A stretch of DNA of 39,144 nt from Emiliania huxleyi CCMP1516 (GCF_000372725.1 NW_005197990.1:1-39144), one strand, 5' to 3'. Counted from the stretch's first letter, positions 17,946 through 28,211 are shown. Translations and numbers: made by a program. The notes: a model not told the origin generated them from the sequence alone.

Positions 17946-20218
17946 GGGCAGTGACATGTCCCACAGCGCGGCCGCACGCGATCCCCCGAGCCCGCGCGCG
18001 CCGCGCCTGCCCGCGGGGGACTTCTAGCCTGCAGCTCGCCGTCCAGTCCCCTCGCGTGGCGCCTCCGTGATCCCGACCATGCCCGGTAGCAAGGCCCAGC
18101 CCTGACCGGCGCTTGGGCACGGGGCCTCCCGAGGCCCTCCCCCCGCCGCTCCGCGCCGGGCCGAGCGTTTTTGCAGCGTTTTTGATCTCTGGGTGAGTGG
18201 GCGCCCGCCCGCCGCCTCTGAGGGGTTCGGCCCCCCTAGACTGAAAACAAAAACAAAATGGAGAAACAGTAAAAAACAGCCTGCGAGCGCTGCGCTGCGC
18301 GCCGCCTACCTCGTGCGGGTGTGAGTGTGAGTGTTGAGTGACCCCAAACGGCAGGATCCAAAAACTCACGTAACCGCAGACCATTACAGAGGCGGATGGG
18401 CACGCACCCGCGCAGCGCCGCAAAAGGAGCTGGCGACGGCAATGTTCCTGATGAAGGAGCTCAACCGGTTCGAGGGGACGAGACGACATCGAGGATGTCA
18501 TGTTACGCGATGGCGTCATCCATTTCGTCAAGCCACCTTCATCGTGACCGTCGCCACCCTCGCCGCCGTCTCGCCTACGTCGCCGCCGTCGCCATCATGG
18601 GCCTCGCTGCCGAGACGGTGCTGTTGCATCTGACTCAACTCTCCCAGCCCACCCATGTGGCTCCTATGCCGACGTGTCCCGTGCTCCCCCGTCCGCTGAT
18701 GTCTCTGCTGCCGTCCGGCGGAGCTCTGCAGCGGGGCCCTCCTCGCCGCCTTCGCTTGCCGCTGTGCATCGCTGTCGGCTCGTCATTTCTGTCTACGGTC
18801 ACATGGGGGCTGCCATCGCTGTTCTCTCTCTCTCTCTCCCAGGGTCAGCTCCAACCTGCCGTGTCGGGACGTCGCTCCCTCGGCTGCCCCCCCCGTTTTC
18901 CGCTCTGAACTGCATCGATGCACCATGCTGCGATTCTCGCCCCTTGAGCCCTTGTCCCAGGAGCCAGGTGCGTGTGTCTAATCGTAGTGGGGGCCCTGGC
19001 CCCCCCTCTGTTTTCTGTTTTCTGTCTTTCAAAACGCCCGCCCGCCCGCTACCCCGAGGCGGCTCGGACCCCCACTCACCCCGCAGAGCGGACCAAAAAC
19101 GCGGCTCAGCAGCCCCGCGGCCCCCGTCTCTCTGAACACACCCCCTGCGGTTCAGGTCATGCAAAATAAATCTGAGAAATATTCGCGGGCGTATCGTCGA
19201 TGTCCCAAAGTCAGCGTTGCGGAGTTGCGAGAAGCGATGGGCGCCCCTCTAAACGCCCATAGCGCCACCGCCTCGCTCGCCCGAGCCGCTCCGACTGGAG
19301 GGCGCTGCGCTCGCCCGGCATCGAGCCGGTGCACCACCCGCCCCCAGACGCGGGTCCGGACCCCCCTCGTCGCCAGCGGCAGCCGCTGGCTCGACGAGCA
19401 GCACCCTCTCGGCCGCCTCCTTGGCCCGGCCGCCGCTGTCGCGGCTGTCGGGCTCCGCGACAGCCGTCAACCACCGACCAGCGGTGGCTGGGCCGCTATG
19501 GATGTGGAAAGTGCAAAAATGCATACGCGCTTTTGCGACCCCGCAGCATGGTTTGATAAAAGCCACCGTTCTCGAGTCGGCGAACTCACCATTTTATTTT
19601 CGAGTTTAGGTCTCGTGACGGCTATCTCGACCCTGCGCGCGCGATCTGAAGCTACGAGGCCTGGGTCGGGGCTATGAGTGGGCTACATGCCGCTTGCCGC
19701 GGCTCCTAGGTCGACGAAACGCTCGCGCTTCACCCTCCCCCCCTCTGACGATAGGTCGTCTGCGTCGTGCGCTCACCGGCAAGAATCTAACGGCGGGCGA
19801 TGGCGGCGCGCGGCGACGCTTCTGACTCAATGGAAGGTCGCCCACACACCCACCCTCACCACAACGCCGTAGGCGGGTCGAGGCTGCCCTCCACCCGCTC
19901 GCGTTTGCCTCCCCTACCCGACCGGGTCGGCTCCCTCTAGATGGCGCCCGAGACACCTTCCCGGCTGCGTTTCTGCCCGCGACAGCGGCGCCTGAGCGCG
20001 TGGGCTGCAAGGCCCCTCGGGGAGGCCCGCGGGGCGGCGGGAGAGAGCTCTCCCGCGGTCGTGGCGCACCATTTCACCCGTAGACGCCTCTTTATAGTCG
20101 CCTTTTAGCACCTCCTCTCTACACGCCGCCGAGTAGACCCCGCCGCACCGCATCACCGCCCCCTTCCCTGCCCCGTCGCCCTCCTGAGCTCCCCCCCCTT
20201 CGCTCCAGTCACGCACAG
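17946..20218. other. GC-rich region without a firm gene
   Basis: Long ORFs exist on both strands (for example 18509-18908 and 19159-19677) but none shows a domain, a signal peptide or convincing codon bias. A CT dinucleotide run lies at about 18822-18838. Sequences at 18160-18250 and 19000-19110 resemble each other in inverse orientation (CACTCACCC, CAAAAACGC and a CCCCCC edge), perhaps degenerate ends of an old DNA element. Confidence 0.35.
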
Positions 20219-21494
20219 GACGGCTGGGCCATCGGCCCGCGTGACAGGCGCCCGGGACGGCCGGGGAGCGGCTCCGTCATTTGAGCCCTCTCGGGCCACC
20301 CTCGGGCGCGTCCGCCGGCCGGCAGAGCACCGCTCAGGCGACTCAGACGGCCCGCCCGACCACCGCTTTCGATCGTGCCGCCCCCACGGCATCAGTGGCC
20401 GGCTGGGGGGGGCAGACGGCGTCCGCGCACCCCTCGTGGGGGTGACCACCGCTCTCCTCTCACCTCTCCCCCCCCGCCCGTGGCACCCCACGCACGCGTC
20501 CCTCTCAGGGGCGCAAGGCGGCACGTTCAACGCTTGCCTCGGCCCACCTCGCCTTCACGCCCGCCGCCGCGACCAAGGAGGTGGCCTCGGCGGCCCAGAC
20601 GAAGCCCGTGCGGCTCGTTTGGGAGCCGCGCGCCGTCCCTCTCTCGCCCGCGCTGCTCGCCACGCCGAAGCCCACGTCCCTCCGGCCGCAGGCGCCGCCG
20701 GGGAGTGACCAGCGCCCCTCCCGAGCACCTTCTCGGCGGGCAGCGCCTCCGTAGCGGCGCTGGCGGCCCCTGCGAGCCGGCCGGCGCCACGAGTGAGTAT
20801 TCGAAGGCGCGCGCGTCCCCTCTCTCCCCGGCCCGCCGCGTCTCTCTGACCACCCCTCCCCCTCCCGGGTCAGGCGTGCATCGGGCGTACAAAATGGCCG
20901 CGGGGCGCACCTCCAGCGACGCTGTCTCTTTGGCCCGAGCGGTGGGTAACTCCCTGGCCGGGCTCAGGCCCTCTCGGGCTGCTGCGAGCTGCGCGATGCG
21001 CGTCCCCTCCGCCGCACGGCCGTGCCCCTGCCCCTCACACTCCGACTCCGCCGCAGGACCGGTCTGGCGACCCGGAACGACCGCCTAGAGCAGCAGCATC
21101 GACCATCCCGACCCCGTGGGGGCCGGGGCGGGCCAGCCAGACGTGAGAGCACCCCTCCCCCCCTCTCGCGGCGCGTCCCCTCCTTCCTCCCCGCACCCCG
21201 CCACCCGGCTCGCAGCCCCGTCGCCGTCGTGAGTCAGCCCTCGGTCAGGTACTGCCAAAGGCGGCCGAAGCAACACCATCGCTACCAGCGCCACCGTGCC
21301 GGTGCTGGTGAGCTCTGCGGCCCGTGTAGCGGCCCCTTAGCCCGTCGCCCGGGCACATGGCGCCCTCACACCGCTCCTCGCCCCCGTCTCGCAGGCCAAA
21401 ATCGTCGACATCGCGTCGGCACTCTCTACGGCGCGCCTGGGCTCGCAGAGGGCGGCCTGGGCGGTGCAGGGTTCTGTTAGCAGTATACCCTTGG
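20219..21494 (+). CDS. multi-exon gene of unknown function, cut by the gap
   Basis: Seven candidate exons splice in one continuous frame: 20219-20441, 20509-20704, 20755-20792, 20874-20941, 21057-21142, 21249-21307 and 21395 to at least 21494. Every intron is GT-AG with a C/T-rich 3' end (50-115 nt), and the phases 0,1,0,2,1,0 agree throughout. The last exons read TAKGGRSNTIATSATVPVL | AKIVDIASALSTARLGSQRA. The start is not identified and the 3' end disappears into the N run. I recognise no domain. With six matched junctions the model is better than chance, but GC-rich sequence offers many alternatives. Confidence 0.35.
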
Positions 21495-21594
21495 NNNNNN
21501 NNNNNNNNNNNNNNNNNNNNNNNNNNNNNNNNNNNNNNNNNNNNNNNNNNNNNNNNNNNNNNNNNNNNNNNNNNNNNNNNNNNNNNNNNNNNNN
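21495..21594. other. assembly gap (100 N)
   Basis: Exactly 100 N, the usual placeholder for a gap of unknown length. It hides the 5' end of the large mobile element and the 3' end of the preceding multi-exon gene. Confidence 0.99.
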
Positions 21595-24500
21595 GCGGCT
21601 TGCTAATTCACCCGTGACAACTGGGAGGGAGATTGGGAGGACTCGTGGGTGCGGCACGACGAGATGGGCACCACAGAGGCGATGAGGAGGGACATGGAAA
21701 GGGCCAGGCGGCTGCGACGCGTCGCGGCCACCTTTAGGGAGTGGCTAGAGGCGGAGGCGCGACGCGGGGAGAGAAGCGCAGGCTTCGAGAAAAAGAAAGC
21801 CGCGGACGCCCTGGCCACGTGTGACGGAGCCAGGAAAGACGGATGGGAAGTAGTACTAGAGGCGTTCCTGGGGTACAGCGCAGCGGCGAAGGAGGTGTGC
21901 ATGGGAGGTCCCAACCTCGCCGAACACACTTTCGAGGAGGGGCGGGTGCGCACCAGAGAGGCGGACTGGCAGCGGCGCACACTTTATCTCGGGGGTAAGG
22001 ACAAGACGGCAACGGGAGAGGAGGATGGCAAGAAGGTACAGGGGACGCCCGGGCTGGAAGTGAGTAAGGCGTGGGAAGAGGAGATACCCGAGGATAACAA
22101 GGTGACCTGGGAGGACACGAGGCGGAGACTAGGGGAGGAGGAGGCGGCGGGAGGAGACGGTGCGGGCGTGGCACCGCGACGCATCAATTGGAAGGGCGAG
22201 GGGGCAGGTGGCGGAGACGTGTTCATGACCCCCAGGAGAAGGGCCCGACCCGACTCGGGGAGAGGGAGGGTGATGCGTTGCGACGACATACACGAGGCGG
22301 ATAGAATCCTACGAGCGGGGAGCCAGCTAGGAGTGCTGTGCACGCCGGCCGACGGACCGATGCTCACGCGGGATAGGCACACGATGGGCGAGCCCGGGGC
22401 GGTGGGGACGCTTTATGACGAGGCGTACAAGAGGCTGGGCAGGCCAGGGTGCGACGGGGCGCGGTGGAGGGAGGCACACTGCCGGCTCGAGAGAGCGCGG
22501 GACGACATGCTCGACCCAGAAAAACAACGAGAAGTTAGGGAGGAGTGGAAGCGGGAGGGATGGACGCGGCACGTAACATCGACATTGCGATGCGCGATCG
22601 ATGCGAGCGCGCTAGAGGCCTACGCCGCCAGGCCAGAGGCCAACGTGGTGCCCGTTGATAAGCACGGGGTGCCGTATCGTGGCACGGAGCGGGAGATGAT
22701 ACAGAAGCTGCTTGGGAGGGCGAGTAGACGGGCCGGAGCGCGGTGGGCGACCGTCGTCGTGAGATACTGGTACGGACATATGGGGGCGGCGCTGGTGGAC
22801 GCAGGGCTAGTGAGCACGTCGAGGGAATACGCGGTGCCGCCGGACCGTGACGTCGACCCGTTTGCGCTGCCACGCCGACTCCGGACGCTGGCCCTTGGCC
22901 CGTTCCACGACTTTGATGATGCTGCGGCGCACCCGCGAGCGCGAGTGCAGATGGTGGGGCCGGGGAGCGGCGTGACAAAGCAATTCCTGAGCAACAGGGA
23001 GCAAATCCTAAGCAGCATGGGGGCGGCCTTGTTCCAGAGAGAGGGGCGGCGGGAGAGACGTGCACGGGTGAAGACGCTCTTCGCCTCGATCGACATGGAC
23101 GGGAATGTGGCGACGTGGGCGGAGAGGTGGGGGTTGGACAAGGACAAACTGAAGCAGACAAGGGTAGCACTAGAGGGCGGAGGCTCCTTTGACTTTGGGG
23201 CGTACCTTCAGGCGCAAGCCGAGGGCACGCTCTGGCTGAGCAATAGCCTGGGGGAGAGGACGGGAATGACCCGCTTCGTCACGGATTGGCTTGCACACCA
23301 CAAGCCAGGGAAGGGGCACCCGGAACGCACAGTCAAATCTTTCGCCTTTCAGGAGGCGGAGAGTATCAGCCGAAGGGCGAAGGTGCGTTGGGCCACGCGC
23401 AGCGGCCACGCAGTGCTGTCGCTGCAGCACGACGGCATAGTCGTAGCGGTCAAGGGAGGGAGTGACGCCGGCGACGTGGCGGAAGAGATGGCGAGGGCGA
23501 GTGAGGAGGCGCTCGGATACCGGCAGCCGTGCGAGCTGAAAGAGCAAGAGCCCCCGAGCGGAGTAGCGAGACCTCAACTGGCGACACGCGAGGAGGTGGG
23601 AGGGGTAGTGCCGGGGCTGGGAGAGATGGAGGGCTCACCCCCGAGGCACGGCGCGTGGGTAAGAGACGCCGAACTCCAGGAGGATCCGCTTACGCGCTTC
23701 CTACTGCGGTGGGACGAGTTTGAGGCCGGGACACGGGCGCTGCCCGACAGAAACGGGACGCAGGTCATGATGGGCAAGGATAAAGGGCCGCTCGGCTCAG
23801 GGAAGGGCCGTGAGCTCAACGCGGAGGTGGCCAGGATATGCCTTGCGCTGCACAGAGCGCGGCCATTCACGCACCTCGCTGCGACGGATGGAGGGAGAGA
23901 CACGCCGAATAAGTGGGTGGGGGATAGGTTCGTACCGCGACCGGTAGTGTCGTATGGGGTGTACGAAGGGCCGGCCCGATTCGGGAGACCCGTCGAGGGA
24001 TCTGGACAGCTCGAGAGCGGGGACGATGAGCTGCGGCTCGCGTTTGGGCAGGGGCTGTGGGGCGGCAGACTGCCAGACGACTGGCAGGTGATAGACGCGG
24101 AAATGTACGCGGTGCTGGCTTACCTGCGTAAGATGGCGACGGCGGAAGATGCGGCGGACAGGAGGTGCCTCGTCTTGAGCGACTGCAAGCCCGCGCTACA
24201 GCAGATCGAGGCGGCGTACCGAAGAGGCTCTCTTGAGGCGCTCAGGGAATGGGACCGAGGAGGGGCATTAGAGGGGATATGCAGATATCGCGCCCAGCTC
24301 GAATCCGTCACGTTCCTGTGGGTACCGAGCCACGCGGGGTGCGCTAGCAACGCCTACGCCGACGCCGCGGCGACGGCATACATGGGGGCCAGCGAGATTG
24401 AGGATGCCACCGCCGTCATCCGTGAAGCAGTGAGGACACGCCCGTGCCTGTACACGGACCGCCGGAGGACGGCAGACAGAGAGTGGGGGCGGGAGGTACT

Positions 24501-26148
24501 GGACCGGAGGACCTATTACGCCACACGCGGCCACACGAACGAGTGGGTGCGAGGACGGCTCGGCGAGGGGCTCACGGCGGGGTCGCACACGGCAGGGGTG
24601 ACGGGGCCGCTGTGGAGCGATGTGGTCAGGGGAACAACGAGACATAAATGGGACAAGCGCCAGCGGATCAAGGATCAGCACGGCGAGCGCGAGATTGAAT
24701 TCGCCGACGTGGATGATCACAACGTGGTGACAAAGACCGTCATGGGAGCGCGTGTGCGGCAGCAGGCGGGGGTGCCACACGGAGCGCATCACGAGAGGAT
24801 TATGCGGGGAGAGGCGGGGAGAGATGCCCCGGGAGCCGCCACAAGGAGCGAACTCAGGGGCTGCCTCGTCTGTAAGGCCGCGAGGGACGCGGCGAGGAGG
24901 GCGGCACTAAAGCGAGACCCGCTGTGTCCGATCGTGCGGAAAGCCGCGCAGCAATGGACCGAGGAAGATGAGAACCCGCCTAGGGCGACAATGGCGCACT
25001 TGCTTAGCGGCGCCTGCCTGGGGAATAGGGAGCAGGCCAGATGGTTCCTCAGAGTAGCGCGAGCGCAGACGGGGACGGCGATCAGCAAAGTAGCCCAGGC
25101 GGCACCCGACTCCAAGGATACACTGAAGACGCTGAGGATAGCGCATGTCGCTGCGCTGAAGGGCTCACGCTATAGGGTGCTGGATGAGGACGGGTACGAT
25201 GCACTAGCCCCAGCCGTCGGGGGGGTGTTGCCGGCGCTGGTAGATGATCTCTCGGAGAAGAGTCGGAGGGACCTTGGCGCCGGGGTTACGAGGAACTTGC
25301 AAGTCGTGGCCGAGGCGGCGACGGGAGCGGTGCAGAGGTGGATCCAGCTCAACGATGAGGCTACCGCGCGCATAATGAAGAGGGAGGAACACATTGAGTG
25401 GCTGAGGAAGCTCTTCGCTGGGTGGAAGGAGGCCCGGCCAGCCTTGAGGGAGTCGCGGAGGAGGAGGGATAACAGAGGTAACGAGGGGACAGGCCAACAG
25501 CCAGTGGGACGAACGAGGGCCGCGACGGCGGCCCAAGCGGGAGGGAGCGGAGACAGTCGGCAGCGAGCGAAGTGGGTGAGACTGATGATGCTCCTTCGAC
25601 TTAGGGAGCGGTTCAGCTGCTGGGCGGGCTTCAGGCTGGTGCTCACGCGAAAAGGAATCGACGCGATGTACAAAGCATACAACAAGAGGAGAAAGAAGAG
25701 GACGGACATCAGTGATGACGAAACAGAAGCTAGCGCAGACGAGGGCAGGGCAGACCCGGGGACGGCGGAGTCGGAGCAGACGGCATCGGCTGCCGAGGAA
25801 ACGTTGGGAAGAGGCACGAGGAGGGCGGCGACCTCAACCGACTATGGAGGACCCGTCACCAGACGACGCAGGGCGGACGACGGGGAGGCGGAGCAGACGC
25901 GCAGGGCGAGACGAGGGAGGGAGCAGGACTTTGCGGAGATCAGCAGGAGGATGTACGACGAGATTAGGAGCAGCAGGGACCCGAGGGACCATGTGGAAGA
26001 CGGCTAGTGCTAGTCCCCCATCGGGAGGACGACCCCGGCTAGTCGCCGACCACACCCACAAAGAACCCTGCACAAAGACCGCAGGGCGGGGACCTGTTCC
26101 TTTTTACCCATCTCCTAGTAGAGGTGTCCGTTTTATTTATTTATTTAG
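21595..26148 (+). mobile_element. large mobile element copy, 5' end in gap
   Basis: This is the longest of at least six related copies or fragments in the window. It has one long ORF, then about 140 bp of 3' UTR (CTAGTCGCCGACCACACCC, CCTGTTCCTTTTTACCC, GTAGAGGTGTCCG) and a TTTTATTTATTTATTTA tail. The other copies share this 3' end and differ in their 5' ends, as in non-LTR retrotransposons. No LTRs or terminal inverted repeats are visible. The immediate 3' flank (26150 on) is another copy of the same element. Confidence 0.85.
21649..26007 (+). CDS. element ORF: polymerase-like domain, RNase H, zinc-like motif
   Basis: Numbered from codon 21649 (the frame is open from 21607, first ATG 21664), the ORF has 1452 codons. 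Residues about 400-610 carry polymerase-like motifs: DFDD at 421-424 followed by AAAHP, R471-x3-K475 in RRARVKTLFA, Q568 in FAFQEAES, and LQHDGIVV with H594-D595. Spacing and context fit family A polymerases: in E. coli Pol I the equivalents are D705, R754/K758, Q849 and H881/D882. No reverse-transcriptase YxDD is seen. RNase H follows with the standard order D747 (ATDGG), E818 (DAEMYAV), D845 (SDCK), H895 (PSHAG) and D905 (YADAAA). C1072-x2-C1075...H1117-x5-C1123 resembles the zinc motif that follows RNase H in LINEs. The C-terminus is basic and acidic, probably disordered. RNase H is certain; the polymerase family is an inference. Confidence 0.8.
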   Translation: MRHDEMGTTEAMRRDMERARRLRRVAATFREWLEAEARRGERSAGFEKKKAADALATCDGARKDGWEVVLEAFLGYSAAAKEVCMGGPNLAEHTFEEGRVRTREADWQRRTLYLGGKDKTATGEEDGKKVQGTPGLEVSKAWEEEIPEDNKVTWEDTRRRLGEEEAAGGDGAGVAPRRINWKGEGAGGGDVFMTPRRRARPDSGRGRVMRCDDIHEADRILRAGSQLGVLCTPADGPMLTRDRHTMGEPGAVGTLYDEAYKRLGRPGCDGARWREAHCRLERARDDMLDPEKQREVREEWKREGWTRHVTSTLRCAIDASALEAYAARPEANVVPVDKHGVPYRGTEREMIQKLLGRASRRAGARWATVVVRYWYGHMGAALVDAGLVSTSREYAVPPDRDVDPFALPRRLRTLALGPFHDFDDAAAHPRARVQMVGPGSGVTKQFLSNREQILSSMGAALFQREGRRERRARVKTLFASIDMDGNVATWAERWGLDKDKLKQTRVALEGGGSFDFGAYLQAQAEGTLWLSNSLGERTGMTRFVTDWLAHHKPGKGHPERTVKSFAFQEAESISRRAKVRWATRSGHAVLSLQHDGIVVAVKGGSDAGDVAEEMARASEEALGYRQPCELKEQEPPSGVARPQLATREEVGGVVPGLGEMEGSPPRHGAWVRDAELQEDPLTRFLLRWDEFEAGTRALPDRNGTQVMMGKDKGPLGSGKGRELNAEVARICLALHRARPFTHLAATDGGRDTPNKWVGDRFVPRPVVSYGVYEGPARFGRPVEGSGQLESGDDELRLAFGQGLWGGRLPDDWQVIDAEMYAVLAYLRKMATAEDAADRRCLVLSDCKPALQQIEAAYRRGSLEALREWDRGGALEGICRYRAQLESVTFLWVPSHAGCASNAYADAAATAYMGASEIEDATAVIREAVRTRPCLYTDRRRTADREWGREVLDRRTYYATRGHTNEWVRGRLGEGLTAGSHTAGVTGPLWSDVVRGTTRHKWDKRQRIKDQHGEREIEFADVDDHNVVTKTVMGARVRQQAGVPHGAHHERIMRGEAGRDAPGAATRSELRGCLVCKAARDAARRAALKRDPLCPIVRKAAQQWTEEDENPPRATMAHLLSGACLGNREQARWFLRVARAQTGTAISKVAQAAPDSKDTLKTLRIAHVAALKGSRYRVLDEDGYDALAPAVGGVLPALVDDLSEKSRRDLGAGVTRNLQVVAEAATGAVQRWIQLNDEATARIMKREEHIEWLRKLFAGWKEARPALRESRRRRDNRGNEGTGQQPVGRTRAATAAQAGGSGDSRQRAKWVRLMMLLRLRERFSCWAGFRLVLTRKGIDAMYKAYNKRRKKRTDISDDETEASADEGRADPGTAESEQTASAAEETLGRGTRRAATSTDYGGPVTRRRRADDGEAEQTRRARRGREQDFAEISRRMYDEIRSSRDPRDHVEDG

Positions 26149-26154
26149 CGGGGA

Positions 26155-26965
26155 CTGGGGAGGCCGGAGCGGACGGCATCGGCCGCCGAGGCGCGAGGGA
26201 ACGTTGGCAGTGTGCTCGAACTTTACCGGTATTGAGACCGGTATTTGGTGATATTTTGATTAACTTTGAAGTGGTATGGTATAGTGGTATGCGAAAGTGG
26301 TATGCGGAGTGTTGACTAGTGTTGATTTAGTGTAGCGGCTGTGGGTGTGGTCCCAGGAGGCGAAGCCATGCAAAAGTGCGGGTATTACCCGGGTATACCT
26401 GGGTTTTTGCAGGTATACCCGCAAAATACCGGGTATTTTGCCGATTTCGCCGATTTAGCCGCAAAAATGCACTCGGACTCGCTTTGGTTTCCGTGAGGCA
26501 ACTGGTATCCCGTACCACTTTTTGATTAGTGCAGGCCTAGGGTTTGATTAGCCAAAAACTCCCATACCGGTAAAGTTCGAGCACTGATTCTGATACGTTG
26601 GGAAGAGGCACGAGGAGGGCGGCGACCTCAACCGACTATGGAGGACCCGTCACCAGACGACGCAGCTCGCAGGGCAGACGACGACGGTGAGGCGGAGCAG
26701 ACGCGCAGGGCGAGACGAGGGAGGGAGCAGGACTTTGCGGAGATCAGCAGGAGCGAGGAGAGGAGATGTACGACGAGATTAGGAGCAGCAAGCAGGGACC
26801 CGAGGGACCATGTCGAAGACGGCTAGTGCTAGTCCCCCATCGGGAGGACGACCCCGGCTAGTCGCCGACCACACCCACAAAGAACCCTGCAAAAAGATCG
26901 CACGGGCGGGGACCTGTTCCTTTTTACCCACCTCACAGTAGAGAGGTGTGCGTTTTTATTCGTTC
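26155..26965 (+). mobile_element. second tandem element copy, split by a MITE
   Basis: Starting just after the large copy's tail, GGCATCGGCCGCCGAGG (26174) matches the element ORF; the match breaks at ACGTTGG (26201-26207) and resumes at ACGTTGG (26595-26601). The rest carries the 3' coding part with small duplications (extra CTCG, AGCA, GAGGAGAG) and the 3' UTR ending near GTGCGTTTTTATTCG. The reading frame is broken. Confidence 0.8.
26208..26586. mobile_element. hAT-like MITE nested in element copy
   Basis: The ends are inverted repeats: CAGTGTGCTCGAACTTTACC at the left and its near-complement GTAAAGTTCGAGCACTG at the right (a 2-nt difference), both followed internally by the CCGGTAT/ATACCGG motif. 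The core is AT-richer, with further GGTAT and GGGTATACC palindromes and no ORF. ACGTTGG flanks the insertion (26201-26207 and 26595-26601); 8 extra bases (26587-26594) lie on the right. CAGTG termini and 7-8 bp duplications fit the hAT superfamily. Confidence 0.75.
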
Positions 26966-27104
26966 ACGCGCTCAATCATCATCGTCATGGCTGTGTGCGA
27001 GAGAGAGATTTTTAGTTTGTTGCTGTGTGCGTGCTTCTCGCTCGTGCGTCCTTGGAAGTTGTGCGCCTCCTTCTCCTATGAGCTCGCATGCCACGTCGCC
27101 GCCT

Positions 27105-27134
27105 GTGTTTGGGTTTCTATGTTTGCGATTTGGA
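27105..27134 (+). repeat. 30-bp shared upstream sequence, copy 2
   Basis: Identical to 15714-15743. It lies about 120 bp upstream of the ATG of the small ORF at 27256. Confidence 0.75.
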
Positions 27135-27255
27135 ATTTGGTATTTGTCCAGCTCTTTTTTCTTTATTTATTTTGTGTAACAGATGCCAGGCCGGTGGTCG
27201 CGACTTCCTCACTTCCAGGGCAGGAGCGTTGTGCGTGTGATCGCGTTGCAGTCCG

Positions 27256-27834
27256 ATGCTCGACGCGGGCCTCGAGCGGCTTTCTGGGCTCCTGTCGCTC
27301 GCAACAGAGGCGAGTCGAGACGACATGGCTGCTTGGTCGCGTGCCGCCCCGGTGCGTGCGATCCGCCATTGCGACCTCAAGCGATGTCTCCAGATTGCTG
27401 CCGCCGAGGCTGCGGAAGCGCATGCAATGGTGGCGCATGCGGCCGCACAACGCGCGCGCTGGTTCTTCGTCCCCGTCTCAAAGGCCGCCGGCGGCTCGTA
27501 CCATTGCGGTCGCTTCCTTCTCCGGCTGGGCGAGTTCGTGGATAGGACCGGCCGCGAGCCCATTTGTGCCTACTTTACTCCGGCGGCGGCGAGAGCAGCC
27601 GAAATCATTGCCCCGTCCCGTCGAACGGAGGGTAGGTTGGGCCAGCGGGCACAGAAGCAAGTCGTGCTCCGCGTGCGCAGTGTGCATACGCACGATCGAG
27701 CAGTGCGCGCCTCGGACGGCGCCGCCGCCATGCTTTGGAAGATGATGCCTGTGGAGGAACTTCCAGCAGTGGTAGTGCGAGTGCGGCACCGGTCCGGTGT
27801 CAACAGCAACGCGCCGTCTAGTCGAGCTAGTTGA
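27256..27834 (+). CDS. hypothetical protein, single exon
   Basis: 192 aa starting MLDAGLERLSGLLSLATEAS, predicted mostly helical at the N-terminus (LKRCLQIAAAEAAEAHAMVAHAAAQ), then FFVPVSKAAGGSYHCGRFLLRL and a C-terminal segment with VVLRVRSVHTHD and PAVVVRVRHRSG. No signal peptide or known domain recognised. Codons are mostly G/C-ending. The 30-bp sequence upstream is shared with the 15902 gene, which hints at a common promoter. It may be a genuine small gene or a chance ORF. Confidence 0.4.
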   Translation: MLDAGLERLSGLLSLATEASRDDMAAWSRAAPVRAIRHCDLKRCLQIAAAEAAEAHAMVAHAAAQRARWFFVPVSKAAGGSYHCGRFLLRLGEFVDRTGREPICAYFTPAAARAAEIIAPSRRTEGRLGQRAQKQVVLRVRSVHTHDRAVRASDGAAAMLWKMMPVEELPAVVVRVRHRSGVNSNAPSSRAS

Positions 27835-27839
27835 TTTGC

Positions 27840-28211
27840 TGTTTTTAGTATAGTAAACTCTACCGCATATTCCTCTCTTTATTCTCGAGACTCGATTACT
27901 CTCTCGCCCCGCCCCCCGTCCCCCGACGCCCGAGGTGTGTGCCGTGAAATGAGACTTTTGAGAGAGTTTTTGAGAGACTGGCAGCCAAAATAAATAATTA
28001 GATATATAACGGACACCTCTACTATTGAATGGGAAATGGGTAAAAAAAGGAGAGCAAAACGCGGTCCCCGCCGCCCGCGGCGCGAGATGCGGTCTTTTTT
28101 TGTCGGCGGAGCACCGGAGAGGGGAGGGGCGCAGGGCCAGGGGGGGTGTTATATACTCTTTGTGGCGCACCAAACAAAAGTGAAAAGATATCGCGCGCTG
28201 CGCGACACACA
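27840..28211. other. intergenic with an inverted element 3' fragment
   Basis: No gene. Positions about 27985-28095 read on the - strand give GGGCGGCGGGGACC, TTTTTTTACCCAT, AGTAGAGGTGTCCGTTATAT and an ATTTATTTTGG tail: another element 3' end, in reverse orientation. Confidence 0.6.

Noticed and set aside
21595..26148. LTR retrotransposon interpretation of the large element
   Set aside because: No long direct repeats at its visible ends, no protease or integrase motif, and copies share only the 3' end.
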